The notes under the pieces were generated by a model that had not been told where the DNA came from, did no database searches, and was given only the letters and a program-made list of their open reading frames with translations. A stretch of DNA of 64,000 nucleotides. Origin: Ampullaceana balthica. Its lineage: Eukaryota > Mollusca > Gastropoda > Lymnaeidae. Shown here piece after piece: positions 12,089 through 23,213 of this stretch. Position numbers and translations under genes: made by a program. The stretch lies in contig CALYLW010000056.1 in the NCBI GenBank assembly GCA_944989445.1, positions 469,948 through 533,947 of the forward strand. The letters are read 5' to 3'. Position 1 is the first letter of the stretch. Every line of letters begins with the position of its first letter.

Positions 12089-12298
12089 ACAATTTATTGT
12101 ACGATCTGACAACAAACGACTGTAGTAAGTTGTAACACATGACAACATTGACAACACGTACAATTTATTGTACGATCTGGCAACAAACGACTGCAGTAAG
12201 TTGTAACACATGACAACATTGACAACACGTACAATTTATTGTACGGTCTGGCAACAAACGACTGTAGTAGGTTGTAACACATGACATTGACAACACGT
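12089..12298. repeat. 71-bp tandem repeat, 3 copies
   Basis: Unit: acaatttattgtacgatctg, acaacaaacgactgtagtaa, gttgtaacacatgacaac, attgacaacacgt. The third copy lacks a few bases. Confidence 0.95.
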
Positions 12299-13344
12299 CC
12301 CGAGACTAGGCGGAGGGTGTAAAATATAACTTGCTGCGAAACCACGGGGTAAATTTTATTTTGTTTTTGTTAAAGTGAACGTTCAAGTTTTGGGGCATTA
12401 CCACTCACGGGATTTACAGAATCTACGTTATTGACAAAAACCCGGGGATAATCTGTTAAACTTGTGTCTTCTTTAAAGCGTAGATAGTTTATGTATGAAC
12501 AAAATTAAAGGTGAATTTATGTGGTAACAAAAAAAATAGAGCTATAGTCAGTGGTGTCACTAGGGGGGCGGGGGGGGGCGGGCCGCCCCGGGTGACACCC
12601 ATCAGGGGGTGACACCCGAGCCTAAAATTTTACTGTGTACGATTTTATGTCAGAAAACAAAAGATGACAATTTTTTTAATCTAGAAAAATATTAAGAAAT
12701 ACAATGAAATACGTTAAACGCGAAAATTCTTATTAAAAAAATATCAGTTAACTTGCAATAATAAAACAGTCCCAACACACGAAAAACATTAAAACAGATT
12801 AGGAAAAAAAGAAAAGAAATAGTCGCAGCAGAGAGATCTTTAAGAAAGGCTGGAATGAAAGAGGCAGTTTCTTCTGTTTTAAAAGTTATAAAGCCATTTA
12901 GGCTTGGACACACCGACAGCATGAACGAATCCCACCTCACGACTCCCTCCACCACAGTGGGGTGGGGGGGGAATACGATTTTTATCACCCCAAGAAAAAA
13001 AATCAAAAGATGGGTTTTCTTTGTTGATGTTTTTCTTGAGGAAAATTATGATTTCAATGTCTTTGAGTTAATATTATTATATATATATATATATTTATTA
13101 AAGGCGTGAAAGCATAATATATATGCATGTTTATATACAGGTAGTCCTCCGGTTACGACGGTCTCATCCAGACTTACGCTGTTTAGTGCTTACGAACGCG
13201 CCCCCGCTAAAGAATAGAATTACGCGTTACTCCGTATTTAAAATAAAAAAAATTCATGAGGTAACGAATTCTTTTCTCTATTTGAAATAACAAAAATTAT
13301 TGAAAAATATGTATGATTATTATTTGAACCTACAACTTTCATTT

Positions 13345-13740
13345 GCGAATTTTTCAAATGGCGAAGTTTTCAATCAAGTCAATAAAGCTGAGTAAGCTTA
13401 CAAGTTCCTTTTCAATGCTCATTAGAGAGAGCATATTCAGCCTTTTCTCGTCCCATGCAAATTCTAACTCATTATATATTCTTTTCAACTTTGAAAAGGA
13501 TCGCTCTCAGCTGCAGTTTGATGTCATCATTGAAAGATAGATGCGAAGTGCGATGTGTACATTTGTAAAGGACTTTGTGAAATATAGCTCATTCAAACGC
13601 AGCAATTTTTTTTAGCTCTGTGCAAGTTTTTTGAGTTTCGCTTTGTGCTAATTCCTTTTCCTTACCTCTGGGGCTGGACAATAACTTTTTTAAGAGTTCT
13701 GGAAATTGGACTAATTGCACTAATTCTGAAGGTAAGCAGT
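13345..13740 (-). pseudogene. hAT transposase C-terminal fragment
   Basis: Minus-strand reading gives SDFEDCLPSELVQLVQFPEL, LLKKLLSSPRGKEKELAQ, TCTELKKIAAFE-stop, then SNC-stop-ERSFSKLKRIYN and SIEKELVSLLSFIDLIENFA. This is the hAT dimerisation domain with at least two in-frame stops. Confidence 0.88.
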
Positions 13741-13753
13741 CTTCGAAATCACT

Positions 13754-14247
13754 CATGAACCTACATGTGGAAGAAAATCAGAAGCCCCGAGCATAGTGCT
13801 CTTTATGGGTCTTCCCGGAAGACCCCCTTAGCCATCTGGCCACCAAAGGGACGTAACAGCTGAGGACCCCCCCCCCAAAAAAAAGTGGTCGCTTCTGAAG
13901 CGGCCATCTGGGCATCCAGGACATACAGTCGAAGATGCCTCCCACTAAGTTGCCCTCAAAAGGAGGTGGTGGAATTTCCTACTACGACCCGCTACCACTT
14001 TGGCGCCATCCCGGCAAAGCACACGAGTCTCCATGGTTAAGACCGCCGCAGACCGGGGGATCATCAAAGACCTACCTAGGGTGCAACCCCCACTGGAAGG
14101 TTTCCTCAGAGCTGGCGTCCAATGCGTTCTTCGCGGCACTTTTTGCTAATCCGTACTGGCGCTCCTGGCCCTAAACCGGCACCGCTCGATGGCGTTGCTA
14201 GTAAATTGAGGGGGACGAAAGGGTTGCTTCGGATTTACCCGACCCCT
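13754..14247. mobile_element. 494-bp GC-rich insertion nested in the hAT element
   Basis: Flanked by a perfect 14-bp duplication tcttcgaaatcact (13740-13753 and 14248-14261) that splits the transposase reading SDFE. The length fits target-primed insertion of a retroposon. The insert has no poly(A) tail and no recognised protein; the family is unknown. Confidence 0.8.
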
Positions 14248-15110
14248 TCTTCGAAATCACTTGAATGTTCTTCCATTAACTTGGCTGCTGCCCATTGGGT
14301 GGCGAAAGTGCTGAGCTCAGTTAGGTTTGTAAGAAAGCCAAATCTCTCATGGATGTATTTATATGCACCTAACCAATGTTGTAGGGCTTGAGAAAGTTTG
14401 TCAATGATTACCAGAAATACCTCAATCTTGAATGTTTTCTTCAGGAGAATAGTGTTTTGTTGATGTCCCTTTATCAAACTGACGCTTTCTTTTTTGTTTG
14501 ATAGTATTGAAGATTGTTTACACTGATTTTACCACGGACTTTTCCTTTCCTTTGTCTTCATAGGAATAAAATTAAAAATGCTATTTTTTAACAAACTCAA
14601 TGAGAGACTTCCTTTCTAAAATTGTTTCCCAAATTTCAAGTAAAATAGCGACTTCCAGTTGTTCAATTTCCTTTAGAAATCTTTCTTCTTCAAGTCGGCA
14701 GTCACGTGGCTGATTTTCATTCGTTGCTAATTCTTCCAGTGCTGCAATATTCTCATGGTATGAGCTATTAACAGACCTTACAGCATAATGTCAGGCAAGG
14801 CTTTGTTAGCATGTATCAATTTCATATGTTTTTTAAGTACCTCTCAAAGATGAGTAGATGCAACAAGTCGGGTATAAAGATTTTGCAGAAGACAAAAAAA
14901 TCTGACCGCAGTAGGACAACCTGCTGCTCTTTTCCCAACCAAATTAAAGGAATGAGCATGTTCACGGCACATAATGAGCTACAATGCACTTCTCACGAAG
15001 AATAGCCTGGTTTCCGTTATATTTCCTACTCATTTGCAGCATTGCCGTATGACTGTCCAAGGCATTTTCAGGGATTCGTACAAACATAATGGCCTGCATC
15101 TTTATTATAC
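14235..15110 (-). pseudogene. hAT transposase central fragments
   Basis: An open stretch of 80 codons at 14235-14477 (VFLVIIDKLSQALQHWLGAY, then KYIHERFGFLTNL) and a segment near 14990-15100 reading DSHTAMLQMSRKYNGNQAIL then AHYVP. These match the catalytic region of ZMYM1-like hAT transposases, interrupted by stops. Confidence 0.8.
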
Positions 15111-15194
15111 ACTATAATTCATAAAAAGTTTGGGGGCCCTTAAATTATTGGGGGCTTTAGCCCGTTCAGCAACGCTCTTTTAATCCGCCATAGC

Positions 15195-15590
15195 CCCCCC
15201 CCCTTGGGTCCACGCATCTGTGACGATGTGGTACGAGGAGCGGGGTGTTTAAGAAATGTGACTTCACATAAAAAACGCGAAACTTTAAATAAAAGTTCCA
15301 CTTAAATATTTGATTGTTTACCATTTATTTAATTACGTTTTCAATGACTTCACGCGTGTTACGATATTACAGTGCAGACTTACCCTAAATACATATTTAA
15401 ATGACAAAAAATAATTTGCAACATGCTAATTTTTTTTTATTGAGAAAATACGGCTTGGGGGAGGGGTGTCAAAGCTTTGTGACGTCATATCGTAAAAAAG
15501 GGGTGGGGTCTAAGTTTTTGTGACAAAGTATGACGCTGGGGGAGGGTGGGGTAAAAATCGGCTACCTTGCGTGACGTCATTTATGTCGTG
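15195..15590. mobile_element. Repeat shared with 52010-52760
   Basis: Same order of blocks in both places: a GT-rich start with gtgtttaagaa, cgaaactttaaataaaagtt, atatttgattg, then g-rich tgacgtcat boxes. Here it lies just inside the right end of the hAT element, so it is either its subterminal region or a separate insertion. Confidence 0.55.
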
Positions 15591-15734
15591 AAGGGGTGAC
15601 ACCATGAGCTACCGCCCCGGGTGACACCAACCCTAGTGACGCCTCTGGCTATAGTCATGCTGATTTTAAATGTGAACAAAAATAGAGCGTGGTTCAAGTG
15701 TTGACAGAATTAATTCTGATTGCATGCAGAAACT

Positions 15735-15960
15735 AATCGTGTATTAAATTATCTTGTATACTATAGAAGCTCCTTCTATATAGACGATTTTTGCGTCCTA
15801 TGCTTATCCATGATTTATGTCTAGCCTTGCATTTCTATTAGAGTTTAAAGTGTTGATACTGTGTTGGTTTTCCTGGTTTCATCAGTCAACCCATTCCACG
15901 TCCGAATTCCGGACGCGGGAAGAACGAGAATTTGTATGTGTTTGTTCTTGCATACGGAAT
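15735..15960 (-). mobile_element. 3' end of a non-LTR retrotransposon, copy A
   Basis: The minus strand reads YKFSFFPRTVREWNGL then TDETRKTN, the typical C-terminus of many LINE ORF2 proteins, followed by a 3' UTR shared with three other copies (16140, 21495, 44636). Orientation is opposite to copy B, making an inverted pair 180 bp apart. Confidence 0.7.
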
Positions 15961-16139
15961 TAGAAAAGTGTTTTTATCTCTATGTCTATCTGAATGTTGT
16001 ACTAGAATATTTTTGTGTTGTATTTCTAAGTAAGAATAAATTGCCATATGTATTATTACTACTTTGCTCTTTGTTCTTCTATCCTCTAGTGTTCAAGGTT
16101 TAATTATTTAGTATTGTAAAATTATAATTGGAAATTTAT

Positions 16140-16325
16140 GACCTAGGCGTGGAATGGGTTGCCTGAAGAAACCAGGAAAACCAACACTTTATCAACATTT
16201 ATATCGCCAATGAAAATGCAGGACTAAACACAAACCATAGATAAGCGTAGGACGCAATAATCTTCTGTGTAGAAGGAGCGTCTGTAACCGATAAGATAAG
16301 ATAAATAAGATAAGATAAGATCAGA
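16140..16325 (+). mobile_element. 3' end of a non-LTR retrotransposon, copy B
   Basis: Reads AWNGLPEETRKTNTLSTF, then a 3' UTR with acgcaataatcttctgtg and tagaaggagcgtctgtaa, ending in a (GATAA)n tail. 5'-truncated. Confidence 0.75.
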
Positions 16326-16330
16326 TAGAT

Positions 16331-17325
16331 AAGATAGGCTTATGGTGGTGTTTTAAAACATTAACTCTTTTTTATGCTTCATTTTTCAAAAATGACTTTT
16401 ACATTTTTGTGTAAATATCTAATTTAAAAATGCATTTAACACACAGACGTGCGCTATTCGTCTTTCAAAGAATCTTCTTAGCGCCCACCATTGTGCACTT
16501 AAGGTTTTCCAACATTTTATACAGACGTTGAAATTTGTCAACCTCTGATGGAAACCATTCATGTTTCCATGCACTAATATAGACTATGAATTTTGTTCAA
16601 AACTCTGATGTAGGCTATGAATTCGACCAACCTCTGACACAGACTATGAGTTGTTGTTTTTTTTCCCAACTGGACTATGAATTTGGCCATACTTGATAAA
16701 GTCTATAACGAAGTCTGTTGTTAGACCAAAGAATAAACAATCTTGCTCCTCCACCGATAAAGATAAAAAGAAAAAAAAATTAATCTTATCTGGAGTAGCT
16801 CCCCGTAGCAACACCCCAAGTAGCCAGCCACCCAGGGGGACCCCACTGCATTCATTAGCTGGAACATTCGCCTGCACCGCCCCTACACGGCATTTACCTT
16901 CAGTACACCCATAGTAAATAACGCTTATCTTATTTCATCTTTGATGGTATCGGGGCTCTCGGGGAACTTGCAACATAGGGTATCGAGTCCCTCGTGTCGT
17001 GGCTATCAGGGTATCGATACTGTTTAACAAGTTTCTCCTTTTTTGTTACTTATACGATTGCAAAGAGGCTGGGTAAAAGATTCAAACTTGATAATTCTCT
17101 CTTCCAAATCTAAAGACGTTCAGAATTCTAATTGGCGTCTCGATAAATTTAATAGATTTGCAGATGGAATCCGGTATCAAAATCTGAATGCGTTTCTTAT
17201 TGCGGTCACGGGAAAGGTAGATATCGTAATTGTGGAACCACTTCGTCTTTGTCTTCACCAACTACGTTAGTTACTGCCTCTTTATAGTTGAGAAGAAATC
17301 TTTTAGTGCCAGTATCGCTGCCACC
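16331..17325. other. No gene seen; short diverged repeat at 16525-16690
   Basis: About four loose copies of an agactatgaatttggtcaa-like 45-bp unit, then unique-looking sequence. An open stretch at 17043-17270 was considered and not accepted as an exon. Confidence 0.4.
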
Positions 17326-17870
17326 ATTTCTCTCTCTCTCTCTCTCACTCTCTCTCTCTCCCTCTCTCACTCTCCCTCCCTCTCTCTCCCTCCCTCTCTC
17401 TCTCTCTCACTCCCGCCATCAAAATTGCCCTATAATTCGCTCCCTCCCTATCTCTACGCCTCACTCTTGCTAAATTATTTTTTTCTCTCCCTTCCACTCC
17501 CTCCGTCTCAACTCTCCAAGTGACCCATTTCTTCCTCTCTCCATCTATCTCTTTCTTTATGTCCCCTCAAGTGTTTATCCCTCTGTATTATAAGCTTGAG
17601 AGATATACAGTGTATATCTCTCAAGCTTTGTCTCAATTCGTCTCTCTATTGCTTCTGTATTCCCCTAGCTCTCGTATCTCTTTCGATGACTTCCTATATT
17701 TCCCTGTCTCGTTACCTCTATCCCCTTCACTCCACCCTTTTCCATTCTCTTTTCCTCCTATATCTCTATCATTCCTTCTACCTTCCTCAAAGTGTTCCTC
17801 TCTCCATCTACCTCTCCTCCTTCCTCCATCTCGCCGTCCATACTCTATTCGTCATTCCCTCCCCTGTTCC
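17326..17870. repeat. (TC)n and polypyrimidine tract
   Basis: Starts as ctctctctc and continues as C/T-rich sequence for over 500 bp, giving Ser/Leu/Pro-rich artefact frames. A 19-bp hairpin (agcttgagagatatacagt with its complement) sits at about 17592-17628. Confidence 0.85.
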
Positions 17871-17890
17871 CACTCTGTTCCCCCACTGTT

Positions 17891-18180
17891 CCCACTTTGT
17901 TCCCTCTGACACCACCAGCCACCTCAAAGAGTCTCTGTACAGCTGTATTTAACCCCGGCCCACGATCTCCTCCACTGTTCCCACTTTGTTCCCTCTGACA
18001 CCACCAGCCACCTCAAAGAGTCTCTGTACAGCTGTATTTAACCCCGGCCCTCGATCTCCTCCACTGTTCCCACTTTGTTCCCTCTGACACCACCAGCCAC
18101 CTCAAAGAGTCTCTGTACAGCTGTATTTAACCCCGGCCCACGATCTCCTCCACTGCCCCACGATCTCCTCCACTGCCCCA
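17891..18180. repeat. 89-bp tandem repeat, 3 copies plus partial units
   Basis: Unit: cccactttgttccctctgac, accaccagccacctcaaaga, gtctctgtacagctgtattt, aaccccggcccacgatctcc, tccactgtt. Nearly identical copies; the end breaks into short cacgatctcctccactgcc repeats. Confidence 0.95.
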
Positions 18181-19719
18181 CTTGTGTGTTATGACCAACC
18201 TCCCACACCCGGTAAACATTCAAGCCTTCGTGTCGGCTTCTAGGAACATCACGTCTTCTGTACTCTCCACGGGGCCGTAACCCTTCACAGTTGGCACCCC
18301 AGCAATCTTTTGTACCGCCAGTAGTCTCCCCTCTGCTGACGACTTTTGGCGGGTAAACTTTGTTTATTTGTTCCCACGGTTGTTTAGCACTACAGAGCCC
18401 GGATGATCAAGTACCATCTTACCTTAATGCCAGCCTCATTCTCAAACTAATCAAAATAAGCTTCAACGGTCAATTCACGTGACTCGAGTCACAGTATGGT
18501 CCTGTAATTCACTTACATCTTGAATACATACCATTAATTTCATACAATTCAACATTAGACTACCATTGGCTAACATCTTACCAATACACAATTTCTTTCT
18601 TAAATTTCAACGCTTTCATCTGCACTACTATGCTATCGTACGTATTTCCGAGGAAACGGCGAAAGATCGCAAGGAATGTTTTAATAAATGTACTAGTACT
18701 AGATCAGTTGACTTAAAGCTATGACCTTGAGTGTGTAGCTTTTTGTCTCACGGCTTATGTTCTGTATGACGAACGGTACTCTATGGTGAAATTGATGAGG
18801 AAAACTTGAAAGGGGCGACAGTTGATAAGATGACATTCCAAACACAACTTATCAACTGCTTTCATGCACGCTCTGTCTAACCCGACGGTGCCCTCCAGCC
18901 TCCTGTCTCCTTGACTCTGTCTCTCTATTCCCTCTCTGCCCACCACGAGTCTTTTCACCCCCTGTCTGCCCACACCCTATATGCCCTCTCATTGTCCACT
19001 CACACACTCTGTTAGTTCATCCTCTGTCTGCTCACCCCTGTGTGCCCACACACAGTCTGCCTACACACTGTATTCTCACATACTACATACTGTCTGCCCA
19101 AACCCTCTCTGCCAACTCACTGTCTGTCCACAGACTGTCTGCCTCCATAAGTGCACCTATTCCTACCCCGAGAACGCTACCTAGATCCTGTGTGGTCACT
19201 TAATTCATCAGTCATCGTGGTCAGTTCTTTTATCATTCACGGCGGTCAATTAGCTTATCTCTCACGGTGGTCACTCTTTCAGCTGGACGTATATTCTAGA
19301 GGAATGCTCGCGGAGTCCAGGACTTGTTCCCGATCCTCCGACTGCTGCCAAGTTTTAGCGCTCGTAAATCTACAAGATGAAGATTTGAGACGACTGATAA
19401 ACAATACCCCCTCCCACCCCTATCCTTTACGTTAGCAGACGGCGAACCTCGGTTTCAAGTCAGGTCAACATTTGATCCAGAGATGCAAATAATTTTGGCG
19501 CCCTTTAACAGGTTATCGCCAGGCGGCATCGCTAACTTTCGGTGTTCACTTCTGGTGCGGGGTGGGGGTGAGGGAGGGGAGTGTTCCTGGAGAAAAGCGA
19601 AGTCCTATTACCGCCGACTTCTAGCCCACGACCTCTGACCTTTGGCGCGTGCCGCCATGATAGTGCATTTGAGATAGGACACGATAGACGATTAAATATT
19701 GGCAGCAATGCAGACTTAA
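18181..19719. other. No gene seen; CTGTCTGCC-like low-complexity part at 18950-19150
   Basis: Unique-looking sequence except for an irregular run of ctgtctgccc/cacacac motifs. No exon recognised. Confidence 0.4.
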
Positions 19720-19850
19720 CATACTGGTCCCTCGTACAGACTTGAGTTTCTGGTCCCTCCTATAGATTTGACTTTCTGGTCCCTCTATAAGACTTGACTT
19801 TCTGGTCCCTCCTATAGACTTGATTTTCTGGTCCCTCCAATAGTCTAGAC
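19720..19850. repeat. Minisatellite, about 31-bp unit, left part
   Basis: Repeats of agacttgactttctggtccc with tcctat linkers. The array resumes at 20444-20535 on the other side of an inserted element. Confidence 0.85.
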
Positions 19851-20443
19851 CAACGGTGGCCAAATTGCGGCTCGCGGGACGCATGCGGCTCTCCTGTGTT
19901 CACATTGCAGCTCGCGAACAATTTATGAAATTAAAATTTTTCGTCTGAAATATATAATATATTTTTTTAAATATTAACGAACGTTTTAAAACACAAACAA
20001 ACTTGTACGAAACAAAGGTTTGAAAATAATTTAGGCTAGATATAAAGAAACAAAAAGCCAGCTTGTTGAGTTAAGGTCTGGAATGCAAAAAAGCAATAAG
20101 GGTGTAACTTCGACTTCAAATGAGGCAAGTTATGCTATCACTTGGAATATTGCTCATGCTAAAGAACCTTATTATAGCTACTAGCTACCTACCAGATTTA
20201 AAGAAACGTGTGATTTCAACGGCTTCTTAGCAGCATCATAACATTCAACTTTGACTATACTTATGAGTGTATATCTATTCATAATTTGTATATTTTAAAT
20301 ATTTGTTAAATGTGTAACTGTAACGCATATATTTCTTCAACATAAGGTTAGCATTACAACAATTGAAAAGTTTAAATGCGGCTCTCAAAAAATAATTTTA
20401 TTGTTAAAATGGCTCTCATTTACTACATGCCTGGCCACCCCTG
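19851..20443. mobile_element. 593-bp non-autonomous hAT-like element
   Basis: Ends CAACGGTGGCC and, inverted, CAGGGGTGGCC. Both subterminal regions contain atgcggctct. Flanks gtctagac and gactggac are related but not identical 8-mers, consistent with an old hAT target duplication in a minisatellite. No ORF. Confidence 0.7.
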
Positions 20444-20535
20444 GACTGGACATTCTGGTCCCTCATACAGACTTGGTCCCTCGTACAGACTTGATCCCTC
20501 AGACAGACTTGACTTTCTGGTCACTCAGACGTTTC
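20444..20535. repeat. Minisatellite, right part
   Basis: Continues the tctggtccctcatacagact repeat interrupted at 19850. Confidence 0.8.
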
Positions 20536-21329
20536 AACACTTGATTGTTCTTAAGTAAATCCCACGTTTTTTATAGTCACACGCGCAGCAAGTATTGTCG
20601 ATAACTTCCAGACAGCCCTCTAACCAAACTTTCAGACCGGTATTCAAAGGTTTTTTTTTCTGGCGTTTTTTTTTCGTGTGCATTTTTAAAGAACAAACTT
20701 ATTTAATAATCTAAGGACTCTTCTTTTAAAAAAAAATATTTTTTTTGGCCAATTATATTTCTTGCGCCCCGTTAACAAACTTCCACGCTCCATTTCGTGT
20801 ACAGACACATACATTAGTTCTCTGTCCCCCCCACCCCCATCACACTTACCTGGATCCCCATCCCTCCCCACAAAGCAAGCTGTTCATGCTGTTGTAACAG
20901 TATATTTTCTATTGTTCTCATCCTCCCACCACAGCGTCCCCCCACCCCAATCTCCGTTTTGACACTATGCTAACATTTTATAAGATAGCCCCAACTATCC
21001 CTACCAACGGCCTCTACTAACAACATATGAGGGCCCCAACCTTTTTCCCTTTCATCAGGGAAATATTGTCAGTTGATCCAACAGTACCGTCGACAGCCAG
21101 ACGTTTATACAAGCTAAATTAAAGGGTTGTCCGCCCTTTGTTTAAAATTTATCTCCGCAGAAATCTTCACCTGCATTGTATGTCTATATTTGTTCTTCCC
21201 TTGATGTATGAAACTTCCATTGTGATGTGTATAATTACCTTAGAAAGGAAACAAGGGGGTTAGAAATGTGTACTCACCCCCGCCCCGCATTTCTGAAGGA
21301 AAAAAAACTGGATCGCATCAGAATGTGCC
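20536..21329. other. No gene seen
   Basis: T-runs and A-runs near 20650-20750, C-rich stretches near 20825 and 20940; no exon recognised. Confidence 0.4.
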
Positions 21330-21905
21330 CAATTTCTGGCAACTATGCACGAAGTTTAATTGAATGAAAGTTTTCAAAGTCTTACATGGTGTAGAAAGAT
21401 TAAGTGAACGATTTTCAATGTCTTGCAACTATGAACACAGCTAAATTAAATGAAAATGTTCAATGTCTTACAGTCCTACAATTATGCACACACTTTAAGA
21501 AACCAGGAAAACCAACACTTTATCAACATTTTAATCTCTAATTAAAATGTAGGACTTAACACAAACCATAGATAAGCGCAGGACGCAATAATCTTCTGTA
21601 AAGAAGGAGCGTCTGTAAACAGATAAGATAAGATAAGATAATTGTTAGAAAGAATTCAATTTCTTACAACTATGCACACAGTTTAATTAAAAGAATGTGT
21701 TCAATAGCTTACAACTATGACAAAGAATTAATTGAAATAAAATGTTCAAAGTCTTATCCCAATGAACACAGCTTAACTTGAAAAAAAAATGTTCAAAATC
21801 TGGAAACTATGCATACATCTTAATTGGAAGAAAATGTTTAAGATCTGGAAACTATGAGCGCAGCTTAATTGAAAGAAAACGTTCAATGTCTGGCACTCAT
21901 GCAAA
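21330..21905. repeat. Diverged 45-50 bp minisatellite interrupted by a LINE end
   Basis: Repeated acaactatgcacacagttta, attgaaagaaaatgttcaat, gtctt blocks at 21330-21490 and again at 21645-21905, separated by the retrotransposon fragment at 21495-21641. Confidence 0.75.
21495..21641 (+). mobile_element. 3' end of a non-LTR retrotransposon, copy C
   Basis: Matches copy B from gaaaccaggaaaaccaacac through the (GATAA)n tail. It sits inside the minisatellite, so it inserted after the array formed. Confidence 0.8.
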
Positions 21906-23143
21906 ACATATTAAATGTCAGAAGTTCTTGTAAAACTTGTGTACGGACGGCATTGTCTCGTGATTTTTTAAATTTTATTTTATAGTAACAGCTAACAAGA
22001 TCACTTAATTTATTGACATAGAGTATTGTTTTGTTTTTTTATAGATTAGGTATCGGAAATTGTATCTCTGTTCATTGTAAAAGTATTTGCGATATTTACA
22101 TTATAACGCATCGTTGCTAGATTTACCTATTTGCTGAACAAGCTATAGCTTAGGGCCCCCGCCTTTCTGGGTGCGCCCCCCTCCCTCCTGGGTGTCCGGA
22201 TTATTTTTTTTCATATTTGGCACTGACATAGAATATCTGGACTTCAAAAGGGCCCCCCATATCTCCAATATCTTAGGGCTTAGGGCCCCATCAAGTATAA
22301 GTTCGGAGCTGTAACGCATACATTGTTCCTATGTTATTTATAAGTCGTTCCACGGTAAATGAGTCTGTATGGGATTGGGTGAGTGAGTTATAATGAGAGT
22401 AAATACGTACAAGATCATGCCTTTACTTTCATGCTTCATGCAATAAACAAAATTAATTATGCAACAGCTCAGACCAGGATATATTCTGTGTCCGTCTCAT
22501 ATAATCGAGATTTCCTGGAATAGTTTTTTTTAAATAAAAATATTTCCAAGTCATAAGCGACTTCCCATCAACGTCTTTGATTCATCCTCAATCAATATCT
22601 TAATAGAGGGCGTTGTCGCTGGTCCAGGCAGGCGTATAAATGGCGGGCGGGGCTTGTTGTCTGTATAAACACAGACAGTATACCCAGGTGAGCCAGGCTT
22701 GGCGTGGTCACTAATGTGACATGACAGGCAGGGATTTGACCTGTCACCTTGATGGGGATCTGTCACTAGGTGCTCAGGACAAGCGCGGTTATCTTGAAAT
22801 GGTGACAGGAAGTTAGGTCTTAGCTTAGGGGTTCCAAAGTTTGTTCACTGCCAGGACCCTGATGTGAAGACGGAAGGTGTGGGTCGGACTTGTAAACATG
22901 TCACACAATGAGACAAAGTTACAGCGATATGCATGTATTGTGATGTGAGTTGTCTCGTTAATGTTGCCCAGACTCTGACACTTTTCATCTGGTCTATGAC
23001 AATTTGCCTCTATTTGGCCTATAATTAAAGGCCTCACCTATCTTTTATCTGGCCTATACTAACCGGCCTATGATATCTGCTCTCTGGCATCTGTATTTTC
23101 CTCTTTTAAATAATATCTGGCCACTGACATTTGACAATTGTAT

Positions 23144-23147
<4 letters not shown>
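21906..23147. other. No gene seen
   Basis: Contains gggcccc-rich motifs at 22150-22290 (gcttagggcccc occurs twice) that may be the ends of a small element. No exon recognised. Confidence 0.4.

Positions 23148-23210
<63 letters not shown>
23148..23210. repeat. (TA)n microsatellite
   Basis: About 31 TA units. Confidence 0.98.

Positions 23211-23213
<3 letters not shown>

Larger units (their letters stand above)
12549..15647 (-). mobile_element. Decayed hAT-family element (ZMYM1/DUF4371-type transposase)
   Basis: Termini CAGTGGTGTCACTAGGG and, inverted, CAGAGGCGTCACTAGGG; both ends also carry gggtgacacc. Perfect 8-bp target duplication gctatagt at 12541-12548 and 15648-15655, the hallmark size for hAT. 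The minus strand retains transposase pieces: a KYNGNQA-like segment near 15030, HERFGFLTNLTELSTF at 14235-14477, DFEDCLPSELVQ near 13740, and the C-terminal dimerisation region ERSFSKLKRIYNELE through LSLMSIEKELVSLL at 13340-13560. Stops and frame breaks make it inactive. A separate insertion sits at 13754-14247. Confidence 0.92.

Noticed and set aside
12692..13006. 104-codon minus-strand frame within the hAT element
   Set aside because: It lies downstream of the transposase dimerisation domain and shows no recognisable motif.
17043..17270. 75-codon frame (LDKFNRFADGIRYQNLNAFL) as a possible exon of the WIF1-like gene
   Set aside because: No similarity to the missing first half of a WIF domain, and no convincing splice sites of the right phase.
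17230..17998. Ser/Leu/Pro-rich open frames
   Set aside because: They lie in a (TC)n-derived tract and in the 89-bp repeat.
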